Positions 5,599 to 14,016 of a stretch of DNA of 15,250 nt are shown piece by piece (positions within the stretch are counted from its first letter, which is position 1; each line of letters opens with the position of its first letter). Origin of the DNA: Dehalococcoidia bacterium (GTDB lineage: Bacteria > Chloroflexota > Dehalococcoidia > Dehalococcoidales > UBA1222); assembly GCA_009779655.1 (NCBI GenBank), contig WRDV01000014.1:1-15250 (forward strand), in the 5' to 3' direction. The translations under genes were made by a program, and so were the position numbers. Under the pieces are notes generated by a model. The model was not told where the DNA came from and ran no database searches. It saw only the letters and a list, made by a program, of their open reading frames with translations.

Positions 5599-7483
5599 TA
5601 TTTTCGGAACGGGTATGATCAAGGGGCTTGGAATAACATTCAAGAACTTCATTAAACGCCCTGCAACAGTACAATATCCTGAACAGAGACTGAACGTCTC
5701 GCGGCGCGAGCGCGGCACGATATTGGCCTGGTCAATGGAGAAATGCACAGGGTGCTACACATGCCAGCATGCATGCCCGCATAAGTGCATTGACATTGAA
5801 ACCTCAAGCGCGGGTCAAAAATACGAGCCTGTCGTGCCATGCGTGCAGCGTTGCCCGGCTCATGTAGATGTAGCGCGCTACATTCGCTGCATCGCCGACG
5901 GCAAGCCCGAGGAAGCCGTTGCTGTAATACGCGAAAAATTACCCCTCCCATCAATATGCGCTTATATATGCGCCCATCCATGCGAGAACAACTGCAACCG
6001 CGGTGATATCGACGAAGCTATCTCCATACGTAAGCTAAAGCGCTATGCCGTTGATCATGACAACGGCTTATGGAAAAAGAATGTCAAGCAATTGCAATCA
6101 ACAGATAAGAAGGCGGCTGTTATCGGGGCCGGACCTGCCGGTCTTACTGTGGCATACTATTTGGCGCGCAAGGGACACTCTGTCACTATATTTGAGGCAC
6201 TGCCTGCCGCAGGCGGCATGATGAAAGTCGGCATTCCCGACTACCGTCTGCCTATAAACATACTTGATGGTGATATTAAAGAGATTGAAGACTTGGGCGT
6301 CATCATAAAAACAAATGAGCGTATTGAGTCTGTTGATATGTTATTAGATAAAGGCTTTAACGCCGTCTTTGTAGGCGTGGGCGCACATCAGGCTTTGGCT
6401 TTAGGCGTGCCGGGTGATACCGAAGACGGTGTATTGGGCGGTGTGGATTTCCTACGCGAGGTCAACCTCGGCAAGCATAGTAAGCTTGGCAAACGCGTAG
6501 CCATCATCGGCGGTGGGAATACCGCTATCGACTGCGCTCGTACCGCTGTGCGCGAAGGCGCTGAGGAAGTCAGCCTGATCTACCGCCGAACACGCGCTGA
6601 GATGCCCGCTGCCCCTGAAGAGATTGAGGAAGCCGTAGATGAGGGGATCAAGCTTGTATTTTTGGCTGCCCCGTCAAAGGTTTTCCGCCAGGACGGCAAG
6701 CTGATGCTTGAGTGCATACGCATGAAGCTGGGTGCTGAGGATTCCAGCGGCAGACGCAAACCTGAGCCAATTAAAGGCAGTGAATACGTTACTGAGCTGG
6801 ATCATATTATCTCAGCAGTAAGCCAAAGCCCTATAATACCTGGAGGATTCGCACTTGCCACAGACCGCTGGGGTTGTTTGAAAGTAGACAGTGAAAGCAT
6901 GGCAGCCGGTAAAGCCGGAGTATACGCCGGAGGAGATGCCGTGCTTGGGCCGGCCACAGTAATTGAGGCCGTCGCTCACGGACGCATAGCGGCAAGCTCT
7001 ATCGACAAATACCTCGGAGGCAACGGTGATATTAATGAAATCCTAGCCGCGACTGAGATGCCGCTTGATCGCGAAGGGGCGCCGCGCGAAGGCTTCCGTC
7101 CGAATAACAGCACTATTTCGCACGATAAAAGATTAAGCACTTATGAAAGCGTAGAAATCGGCTGGAGTAAAGAGGAAGCAGAATCTGAATGCGCACGCTG
7201 CCTGCGCTGTGATATGCAGTATAAGCCTGAGAAATGGGAGCTTAAGGGAGGGCAATGCATCTACTGCGGCTTATGTGTAGAAGCCTGTCCTTTCAACGCG
7301 CTTTTTATGGGCACCGAGTATGAACGCTCAAGTTACCGCATAGCCGAACAGACGCTGCAGAAAGAAGAGCTTCTCACGCCGCAAAAACGTCAGGCCAGCG
7401 GCTATTATCATGTAGAGATTGCTCGCACTTTACCGGAACAGACGCTCTGCATTGATATAATTAAAGACAAGAAGAAGAATTAG
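5591..7483 (+). CDS. nuoI: NuoI split by an inserted GltD/NfnB-like NAD(P)H:acceptor flavoprotein module
   Basis: A 630-residue fusion. Residues 1-82 are the first half of NuoI (KGLGITFKNFIKRP, then RRERG) with the first [4Fe-4S] motif C52, C55, C58, C62. Residues about 83-545 form a complete glutamate-synthase-small-subunit-like module: an Fe-S N-terminal domain with C84, C88, C123, C127, C131 and C135; an FAD dinucleotide site VIGAGPAGL (177-185) with PAAGGMMKVGIPDYRLP; an NAD(P)H site IIGGGNTAID (305-314) with YRRTR (331-335), whose arginines suggest NADPH; a second FAD motif YAGGDA (445-450); and a closing ARCLRCD (535-541). Residues about 546-630 resume NuoI with C556, C559, C562, C566 and FMGTEYE. 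Normal NuoI has about 28 residues between the two motifs; here there are 493. The reading frame is uninterrupted. Likely role: NAD(P)H-linked electron input to an EFG-less complex I (inference). Confidence 0.93.
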   Translation: MPSIFGTGMIKGLGITFKNFIKRPATVQYPEQRLNVSRRERGTILAWSMEKCTGCYTCQHACPHKCIDIETSSAGQKYEPVVPCVQRCPAHVDVARYIRCIADGKPEEAVAVIREKLPLPSICAYICAHPCENNCNRGDIDEAISIRKLKRYAVDHDNGLWKKNVKQLQSTDKKAAVIGAGPAGLTVAYYLARKGHSVTIFEALPAAGGMMKVGIPDYRLPINILDGDIKEIEDLGVIIKTNERIESVDMLLDKGFNAVFVGVGAHQALALGVPGDTEDGVLGGVDFLREVNLGKHSKLGKRVAIIGGGNTAIDCARTAVREGAEEVSLIYRRTRAEMPAAPEEIEEAVDEGIKLVFLAAPSKVFRQDGKLMLECIRMKLGAEDSSGRRKPEPIKGSEYVTELDHIISAVSQSPIIPGGFALATDRWGCLKVDSESMAAGKAGVYAGGDAVLGPATVIEAVAHGRIAASSIDKYLGGNGDINEILAATEMPLDREGAPREGFRPNNSTISHDKRLSTYESVEIGWSKEEAESECARCLRCDMQYKPEKWELKGGQCIYCGLCVEACPFNALFMGTEYERSSYRIAEQTLQKEELLTPQKRQASGYYHVEIARTLPEQTLCIDIIKDKKKN

Positions 7484-7490
7484 CAAAACT

Positions 7491-7988
7491 ATGGGTATCA
7501 ATATTATGTTTTGGATACTTGCAGCTATGGCCGTCACAGGGGCGCTGATGGTGGTAAACATGCGCAGCCTGTTCCGCGCCGCGCTCGGACTGATAATGTG
7601 CTTTCTGTCCATCGCCGGACTATTCATCACTCTTTCCGCCGAGTATCTAGGAATAGTGCAGATTTTGGTTTATATTGGCGCTATCGCCGTGCTGATAATA
7701 ATGGCCGTCGTGATGACGCGCGAGGTCGAGCATAGCAACTTGGCATCACCTTATAAGTTACCGGCTATTGCTAGCGCGCTGGCATTCATCGGCATCGCCA
7801 TATGGGCCATACTCAATACTAAATGGCCTACAACCGTAATAGCTAACGACATGATACCGCCACTGCAAACGCACTCTATCGGACAGCTGCTTTTTGGGCA
7901 GGACGGGCTGGTACTGGCAGTCGAAATAGCAGCGCTGCTTATCGTTGTCGCCGTCATAGGCGCCGTCAGCGTAGCTAAAGAGAAATAA
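7491..7988 (+). CDS. nuoJ: Complex I subunit NuoJ
   Basis: Membrane subunit of complex I. 165 residues, five hydrophobic segments. The third-helix signature EYLGIVQILVYIGAIAVL (about residues 50-67) contains the conserved Tyr (VYIGA) linked to the pi-bulge that moves during turnover in other species. The family's N-terminal MRSLFRAALGL block is present at about residues 24-34. It starts seven bases after the nuoI fusion stop, behind the purine-rich AGAAGAAGAA at the end of that gene, and ends one base before nuoK. Confidence 0.95.
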   Translation: MGINIMFWILAAMAVTGALMVVNMRSLFRAALGLIMCFLSIAGLFITLSAEYLGIVQILVYIGAIAVLIIMAVVMTREVEHSNLASPYKLPAIASALAFIGIAIWAILNTKWPTTVIANDMIPPLQTHSIGQLLFGQDGLVLAVEIAALLIVVAVIGAVSVAKEK

Positions 7989-7989
7989 T

Positions 7990-8301
7990 ATGGATATAGG
8001 ACTGACACACTATCTTGTTTTAGCCGTATTGCTGTTCGGTATAGGGCTGTACGGAGCGTTATCACGCCGTCATGCTATCGTCATACTGATGTGCATAGAA
8101 CTTATGCTTAACGCCGCCAATATTATGCTGGTGGCTTTCTCAAAATATACCGCCTATCATCAGTTCGACGGACAGGCCTTGGTCATGTTTTGCTTCGTTG
8201 TGGCTGCGGCCGAGGTATCAGTTGGGCTTGCTATCATCATCACATTCTATCGCCGGCGTAAGAATATTGACATCAGGGATGTCAATCTGTTGAAATGGTA
8301 A
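7990..8301 (+). CDS. nuoK: Complex I subunit NuoK
   Basis: Small three-helix membrane subunit, 103 residues, homologous to MrpC-type antiporter subunits. Both membrane glutamates of the proton pathway are present: E37 (CIELMLNAAN) and E75 (VVAAAEVSVGLAI), equivalent to E36 and E72 of E. coli. Length and motif positions are fully typical. The start follows the nuoJ stop after one base, and nuoL begins three bases after its stop. Confidence 0.97.
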   Translation: MDIGLTHYLVLAVLLFGIGLYGALSRRHAIVILMCIELMLNAANIMLVAFSKYTAYHQFDGQALVMFCFVVAAAEVSVGLAIIITFYRRRKNIDIRDVNLLKW

Positions 8302-8304
8302 GAA

Positions 8305-10194
8305 ATGCATATGAACAGTATCGCTCCTGAGTTAATATGGGCCATATGGCTCCTGCCGCTGGCAGCTTTCGCTGTCATTATACCGCTTGTTCGCCCGTTC
8401 CCGGGCAAAGCCGAGCCGGCAAGCTATTTCTCCATTGGGGCTGTGGGAAGCTCTTTCATTCTTTCGTGCTGGTTACTAATCAGCGTATGGGGAGCTGAAG
8501 GACGCCAAATTCTGGTAAATGGGCCTACATGGCTTAATATCGCAGGCGGGCCGCTGTTTAACTTCAATCTGCTGCTTGACCCATTAAGCGCCGTGATGCT
8601 GCTCGTCGTAACCGCAGTCAGTTTCATGGTACAGATTTACTCCCGCGCTTACATGCACTCAGATCCGTCATATAGGCGTTATTTCGCTTATATTTCGCTT
8701 TTTACCGCATCAATGCTTGGACTAATAATGTCCGCCAACTTGCTTTTTACCTTCATGTTTTGGGAGCTTGTGGGGTTGTCATCCTATCTGCTTATCGGCT
8801 TTTGGTTTCACCGCCCGTCAGCTATTGCCGCAGCTAAGAAAGCGTTCCTCATCACGCGGATTGGCGACGTAGGGTTCTTGGCGGCACTGCTGCTGCTTTA
8901 CTCTAACGCAGGCACGCTTGACATTCTTACGCTGAATAGCAGTGCTGTAACAGCTGTGCTTTCCGGCAGCGTCTTGACGTTAGCCGCACTGGGGCTATTT
9001 CTTGGAGCAGTAGGCAAATCAGGCCAATTCCCGCTGCATACATGGCTGCCGGATGCTATGGAAGGGCCTACTCCGGTTTCCGCACTGATTCACGCAGCGA
9101 CTATGGTTGCCGCAGGCGTGTTCTTAGTAGGGCGCATGTTCCCGCTATTTGAGGCCGCGCCATATGCCTTAACTGTTGTCGGCATAGTTGGTGCGCTCAC
9201 CGCCGTTTTTGCAGGAACCATAGGCTTGGTTATGAAAGACATCAAGCGAGTGCTGGCCTACTCTACCATATCGCAACTGGGTCTAATGTTTTTAGGACTG
9301 TCAGTCGGCGGGGTTTGGGTCGGCGTATTCTTCTTGTTTAACCACGCTTTCTTCAAAGCCTTACTATTCTTGGGTGCCGGCAGCATCAACCACGCCACCG
9401 GTACTTTCGACATGCGCGAGATGGGCGGACTACGCAGACGCATGCCATGGACATGCGTCTGTTTCACCATAGCGGCCCTGTCGCTTGCCGGTATTTGGCC
9501 GCTTGCCGGTTTTTTCAGCAAGGAAGAGGTGCTGGCTGCCGCATTGGCTCAGCAGCCAGTGTTATTCGCTTTTGCCATCTTAACCACATTCTTGACTGCA
9601 TTTTATATTTTCCGCGTGGTATTCATGGTATTTGCCGGGGAATACCGTGGGAGTCAGCGTTTGCATGAGTCTCCCAAAACCATGCTTATACCAATGATAA
9701 TTCTAGCTATACCAGCGATAGCGTCCGGCTGGCTCAATGCTAACGGCGGGTTTGAGGGGTTATTTGAGGGGCATGTAACCCACAGTTTCTGGGAAGGCAT
9801 ATTCGGGCTGCTAACTCACCCGCTCGCATGGATATCACTTGGAGCAGCAGGACTTGGCATTCTTATCGCCTATGTGATGTATATCAAAGTATGGATTAAA
9901 CCGGACCGAATTAAGGGAGAGTTGCACCCTGTTTACGCCATCATTACACACAAGTACTGGATGGACGATCTGTATGAAAATCTAATCGCCAAAAGTCTGC
10001 TCTATCGCGGCGTGTTCCGCGCCGCGCAGTGGATTGACCGTGTTGTGATTGACGGAGCAGCAAACGCACTGACCTCCATAACAAAAGTGTTCGCTAACCG
10101 CGCAAGCCACAGTCAAAACGGCGCGCTGCAACTATACGCTTTTGTGGGCATAACCGGAGCCTTGATTATTGCGCTGGTGGTACTACTCATATGA
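8305..10194 (+). CDS. nuoL: Complex I subunit NuoL (antiporter-like ion pump)
   Basis: Distal antiporter-like subunit of the membrane arm, 629 residues, full length. The proton-antiporter core is clear: the FMFWELVGLSSYLLIGFWF helix with the key Glu (E154), the GKSGQFPLHTWLPDAMEGPTPVSALIHAATMV region (about 237-268) with its conserved Lys and His, and KRVLAYSTISQLG. The C-terminal part contains the amphipathic lateral helix region (about 545-605) and the last membrane anchor, so the arm that clamps NuoM and NuoN is not truncated. ATG 8305 is followed in frame by ATG 8311; neither has a strong ribosome-binding site, so the start is uncertain by two codons. The stop overlaps the nuoM start (ATGA). 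Confidence 0.96.
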   Translation: MHMNSIAPELIWAIWLLPLAAFAVIIPLVRPFPGKAEPASYFSIGAVGSSFILSCWLLISVWGAEGRQILVNGPTWLNIAGGPLFNFNLLLDPLSAVMLLVVTAVSFMVQIYSRAYMHSDPSYRRYFAYISLFTASMLGLIMSANLLFTFMFWELVGLSSYLLIGFWFHRPSAIAAAKKAFLITRIGDVGFLAALLLLYSNAGTLDILTLNSSAVTAVLSGSVLTLAALGLFLGAVGKSGQFPLHTWLPDAMEGPTPVSALIHAATMVAAGVFLVGRMFPLFEAAPYALTVVGIVGALTAVFAGTIGLVMKDIKRVLAYSTISQLGLMFLGLSVGGVWVGVFFLFNHAFFKALLFLGAGSINHATGTFDMREMGGLRRRMPWTCVCFTIAALSLAGIWPLAGFFSKEEVLAAALAQQPVLFAFAILTTFLTAFYIFRVVFMVFAGEYRGSQRLHESPKTMLIPMIILAIPAIASGWLNANGGFEGLFEGHVTHSFWEGIFGLLTHPLAWISLGAAGLGILIAYVMYIKVWIKPDRIKGELHPVYAIITHKYWMDDLYENLIAKSLLYRGVFRAAQWIDRVVIDGAANALTSITKVFANRASHSQNGALQLYAFVGITGALIIALVVLLI

Positions 10195-11684
10195 GCCTTA
10201 ATTATCTTTCCATTATTGTTTTCTTGCCGCTCATGGCAGCTATCGCTCTGGCGTTACTGCCGCGCATGCCGCTTAAACTTGTCAAGTACATAGCCACAGG
10301 CGCCGCATCAACGGTGCTGGCGCTGTCAGTTTATCTGTTTTGTATTTTTGACCGTAACGCAAGCGGCATGCAATTTGAAGAAATATACTCTTGGATTCCT
10401 GCGCTTTCAGCCAACTACCACCTTGGGGTGGACGGCATCAGCCTGCCGTTAGTGGTGCTTACCGCCCTGCTGGGACTTGTTGCCGTGCTCGTATCATGGA
10501 AAAGTGAAAATCGCGCACGAGAGCTCTTCATTTGGCTTTTGGTATTAGAATCAAGCATACTCGGTGTATTCTGTTCCCTAAATTTATTGTTGTTCTTCAT
10601 ATTCTGGGAGATTGAGGTCATTCCGGTGTATTTCTTAATCTCTATTTGGGGTAGCGGCAACAAACGTAGCTCCGCTCTTAAGTACGTCATCTTTACATTG
10701 GCCGGCAGCGCTCTCATGCTAGTCGGTATTATTTGTATGTATTTCGTTACAGGCACGCTGGATATGGTAGCACTGGAGCCGGCACACGGAGCGCTCGCCA
10801 CAATTGCAGCACCGGCGATGTCAACCGCGCCTATTTTCTTTATGCTGCTTGCGGGTTTCGCTGTTAAGTTGCCGGTTGTGCCATTGCACAGCTGGCAGCC
10901 GGATACTTACACCGATGCCCCTGTGGCAGTGAATATCCTGCTATCCGGCGCTTTGGCAAAAATGGGCGGATACGGGATCATTCGCCTTTGCGTCAGCCTT
11001 TTTCCAGAGTCATCGCAGCGCTTCGCGCCCATAATGCTGACTCTGGCTGTTATAAGCATTATATACGGCGGCATATTGGCGCTACGCCAAACTAACTTAA
11101 AGCGCTTGGTTGCCTACAGCTCATTAAGCCATATGGGTTTCGTGTTGCTGGGTATTTTCGCTCTCGGACAAACAGCGCTTATAGGCGCAAGCTTACAAAT
11201 GGTAAGCCACGGCCTTATTACAAGCCTGCTGTTTATCACGGCCGGCATCGTTATAGACAATACCAACCAGCCCAATATGGCTAAACTCGGCGGGCTGGCG
11301 CGCCAGATGCCTGTCACCGCAGCTTTCTTCGTATTGGCGGGCTTAGGAGCGCTTGGGCTGCCCTCAACCAGCGGGTTTGCCGCCGAGTTCACAGTCTTCC
11401 TGGGCAGTTTCAGCAGCTCAGCTGTAGACGGTATAAAATGGTTTACAGCAGTAGCACTGCTAGGCGTGGTATTGGCTGCTGTCTATATTCTTTGGACCAT
11501 ACAGCGCGTATTCTATGGTCCGGCGCAGGCATCTTTTGACTCAGTTCGCGATGCCGGAAAACTGCAACGCATTTATTGCGGCTTGCTAATTGCGCTAATA
11601 TTCGTCATTGGAATCTGTCCAACCATCCTAACTTCTGTAATACAAAACAGCGCCGCTGTAATAGTCAGTTTGGTTGGCGGCTAA
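10191..11684 (+). CDS. nuoM: Complex I subunit NuoM (antiporter-like ion pump)
   Basis: Central antiporter-like subunit, 497 residues, about 14 membrane helices. The channel Glu is E140 (IFWEIEVIPVYFLISIWG), equivalent to E. coli E144. The Lys/His helix reads GFAVKLPVVPLHSWQPDTYTDAP (about 223-244 by position), and the KRLVAYSSLSHMGFVLLG block is typical. Family features are complete with no truncation. Start ATG 10191 overlaps the nuoL stop by four bases, an arrangement that usually couples translation. nuoN follows after 12 bases. Confidence 0.96.
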   Translation: MSLNYLSIIVFLPLMAAIALALLPRMPLKLVKYIATGAASTVLALSVYLFCIFDRNASGMQFEEIYSWIPALSANYHLGVDGISLPLVVLTALLGLVAVLVSWKSENRARELFIWLLVLESSILGVFCSLNLLLFFIFWEIEVIPVYFLISIWGSGNKRSSALKYVIFTLAGSALMLVGIICMYFVTGTLDMVALEPAHGALATIAAPAMSTAPIFFMLLAGFAVKLPVVPLHSWQPDTYTDAPVAVNILLSGALAKMGGYGIIRLCVSLFPESSQRFAPIMLTLAVISIIYGGILALRQTNLKRLVAYSSLSHMGFVLLGIFALGQTALIGASLQMVSHGLITSLLFITAGIVIDNTNQPNMAKLGGLARQMPVTAAFFVLAGLGALGLPSTSGFAAEFTVFLGSFSSSAVDGIKWFTAVALLGVVLAAVYILWTIQRVFYGPAQASFDSVRDAGKLQRIYCGLLIALIFVIGICPTILTSVIQNSAAVIVSLVGG

Positions 11685-11696
11685 GAGGAGCATCAT

Positions 11697-13157
11697 TTGA
11701 ATCTGGATATGTTGAGACCAGAAATATGCTTGGCAGTTACCGCTGTTGCCGTCATCGCGGTAGATTTGTTCTGCCGAATTAAATGGCTTGTAAACATCAC
11801 AAGCGTTGCCGGACTGTTAGCATCAATCTGTATGGCCCTGTTACTAATCGGCAACAGTGAACAAAGCATAGGCAACGGACTGTTTATACTGGATAACTAC
11901 GCCATTTATTTTAAACTTTTGTTCCTTGGGATTGCTCTCCTGGTCATTTTAGCTTCTACTGATTATGTCAAACGCTTGCCCAAGTTGCATGGCGAGTTCC
12001 ATGCGCTGCTTTTGACCGCCACGCTTGGCGCCATGCTCACAGCAGCAGCGCATGATATCATTGCTATGCTGTTGTCTATTGAGCTGACAGCCATATCGCT
12101 ATACGCGCTTGTTGCTATGCTAAAGAACACTAAGAGCAACGAGTCCGCCGTGAAATATATACTGCTGGGCGCCGTTAACTCCGCCGTACTACTTTTCGGT
12201 CTGGCGCTGATATTTGGCTTCAGCGGCAGTACGAGTTTTACAACTATCGCCGCCGCGGTATCTACCATCCAAGTAGGCAATATTGCCGACCACGCCGGAT
12301 TGTTATTCGGCTTAGTGCTGACACTAGCCGGATTCGCCTTTAAGATTGCGGCTGTACCTTTCCATATGTGGGCACCTGACGTATATGAGGGCGCTCCCAC
12401 ACCTATTACACTATTCCTTTCCACCGTCAGCAAAATTGCAGGCCTCAGCATACTAATGCGTTTCATGCTAACAGCATTTATACAAACAGACTCTTTAATC
12501 AATAACTTAGGAATAATTCTGGCGATAGTAAGCGCCCTTACTATGACAGCGGGCAACTTAATCGCTATAACACAGCATAATATCAAGCGTCTATTAGCGT
12601 ATTCGTCAATTGCCCAGAGCGGTTATATGCTAATAGTCGTAGCCGTTGCTGCAATCGGCTTGCACAGTGCCGCCTCAATTAGCAACCTACTATATTACTT
12701 GGTTGCTTTCGCTATTGCGGAAGTAGCTGTCTTTAGCGTAATTATTATCGCGTCCAGAAATGCTGACATGGATGACATATCAGATTATGCCGGACTCGCA
12801 AAACGCTCTCCTCTGCTAGCATGCGCCATGACACTGGGGCTGCTTTCTCTCATGGGTCTTCCGCCGCTTGCCGGATTCATGGGTAAGTTTTTCGTGTTCA
12901 GTCAAGCTGCGCAAAATGGCCTTCTCTGGCTCGTGCTCATTGCTGTAGTTAACAGTGTAATATCAGCATACTACTATTTGAAGATCGTGCGAACTATTTG
13001 GATGGATGCTCCTGCGTCTGCTGACGCCGTCAAAACCTCATTAGCTCCAAAGTTAGCCTTGCTCATATCATGCACCGGTATTTTGCTACTGGGCATACTC
13101 CCTGCATTGCTTAACAAAGCCGCTGAGTGGGGATCGTTCCTAGCATTGTGGAATTAA
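11697..13157 (+). CDS. nuoN: Complex I subunit NuoN (antiporter-like ion pump)
   Basis: Antiporter-like membrane subunit closest to the NuoJ/K/A junction, 486 residues. Recognised by the LSIELTAISLYALVAM helix with its channel Glu, the FKIAAVPFHMWAPDVYEGAP motif (about residues 216-235) and KRLLAYSSIAQSGYMLI. It starts with TTG at 11697: a strong ribosome-binding site AAGAGGAG (11683-11690) is 6 bases upstream, and the first residues MNLDMLRPEI match the family N terminus. The first 15 codons show no alternative start with a better site. It is the last nuo gene; 14 bases separate it from tatD and I see no terminator between them. Confidence 0.95.
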   Translation: MNLDMLRPEICLAVTAVAVIAVDLFCRIKWLVNITSVAGLLASICMALLLIGNSEQSIGNGLFILDNYAIYFKLLFLGIALLVILASTDYVKRLPKLHGEFHALLLTATLGAMLTAAAHDIIAMLLSIELTAISLYALVAMLKNTKSNESAVKYILLGAVNSAVLLFGLALIFGFSGSTSFTTIAAAVSTIQVGNIADHAGLLFGLVLTLAGFAFKIAAVPFHMWAPDVYEGAPTPITLFLSTVSKIAGLSILMRFMLTAFIQTDSLINNLGIILAIVSALTMTAGNLIAITQHNIKRLLAYSSIAQSGYMLIVVAVAAIGLHSAASISNLLYYLVAFAIAEVAVFSVIIIASRNADMDDISDYAGLAKRSPLLACAMTLGLLSLMGLPPLAGFMGKFFVFSQAAQNGLLWLVLIAVVNSVISAYYYLKIVRTIWMDAPASADAVKTSLAPKLALLISCTGILLLGILPALLNKAAEWGSFLALWN

Positions 13158-13171
13158 CACTGCTGTAGTCT

Positions 13172-13978
13172 ATGTATGACGCCGGCGCCCCGCAAGTTAC
13201 GAGCCTAATAGATACCCATGCGCACCTAACTGTTGAACAATTTGACGCTGACAGAGAAGATGTCATCCGCAGGGCTGAAGAAAGCCATGTGTATGCCATC
13301 GTTAATGTTGGCACGCAGATGGAGGATAGTCTCAGCGGCATAGAGCTTGCCGAGCATTACAATTTTATCCACGCCGCAGTCGGCATCCACCCGCAGGAAT
13401 GCGGCGGAATCACAGAAAAAAACCTCGAAGAATTAGCGATACTGGCAAATCATCCTCGTGTTGTAGCCATAGGCGAAATAGGACTGGATTTCCATGCTGA
13501 CTACGCTCCTCGCGAACAACAACTCTATATATTACGACGGCAATTACTTTTGGCGGACAAAATTCATAAGCCTGTGTTGATTCACGCCAGACAAGCTGAT
13601 GCAGAAATGCGTCAGGTACTACAGGAATGGACCTCTAAAAGAGTCCATAAAAACACCCCGGGGGTTATCCACTGTTTTACTAGTACACTTGATGTAGCAC
13701 AAGCCTATATACAAATGGGGTTTTATATCTCGCTGGGAGCATATATCGGTTATCCGTCTTCAAAAGCATTGCGCGAAGCGATAAAACTTCTTTCTCTAGA
13801 TAAGTTGCTGGTTGAAAGCGACTGCCCTTACTTACCTCCACAAAGACTACGCGGCCATCGCAACGAGCCGTCATATATATCTGACACTGTTATTGAATTG
13901 GCACGCCTACACGGCATCAATTATGAAGAATGCGCCGCTCACATAACAGCCAACAGCCGTCAACTATTCAATATTTGA
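13172..13978 (+). CDS. tatD: TatD-family metal-dependent deoxyribonuclease
   Basis: Cytoplasmic TIM-barrel metal-dependent hydrolase of the TatD DNase family, 268 residues. Metal and active-site residues are all visible: H16 and H18 (IDTHAHL), E102 (IGEIGLDF), H138 (VLIHAR), H167 (GVIHCFT) and D217 (VESDCPYLPP), followed by the RGHRNEPSY motif. The family members known as TatD/YcfH/YabD act as 3'-5' exonucleases in DNA repair; the exact substrate here cannot be told. The chosen ATG gives an extension of about ten residues before the usual MxIDTHAHL start and has no clear ribosome-binding site. It lies 14 bases after nuoN, so it is probably transcribed with the nuo operon, though no functional link is evident. 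Confidence 0.93.
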   Translation: MYDAGAPQVTSLIDTHAHLTVEQFDADREDVIRRAEESHVYAIVNVGTQMEDSLSGIELAEHYNFIHAAVGIHPQECGGITEKNLEELAILANHPRVVAIGEIGLDFHADYAPREQQLYILRRQLLLADKIHKPVLIHARQADAEMRQVLQEWTSKRVHKNTPGVIHCFTSTLDVAQAYIQMGFYISLGAYIGYPSSKALREAIKLLSLDKLLVESDCPYLPPQRLRGHRNEPSYISDTVIELARLHGINYEECAAHITANSRQLFNI

Positions 13979-14016
13979 ACCATCCTTAAACGCCTTCCTT
14001 AGAGTTGTTGTGGACA

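Noticed and set aside
11963..12586. Long minus-strand open frame (207 codons) opposite nuoN
   Set aside because: It is entirely antisense to a well-conserved membrane gene; its Ser/Ala/Thr-rich composition is typical of the complement of a hydrophobic coding sequence.
13979..14016. Terminator between convergent tatD and nth
   Set aside because: Only a 5-bp TTCAA/TTGAA mini-palindrome at the tatD end is visible; there is no GC-rich stem with a T-run in either direction.
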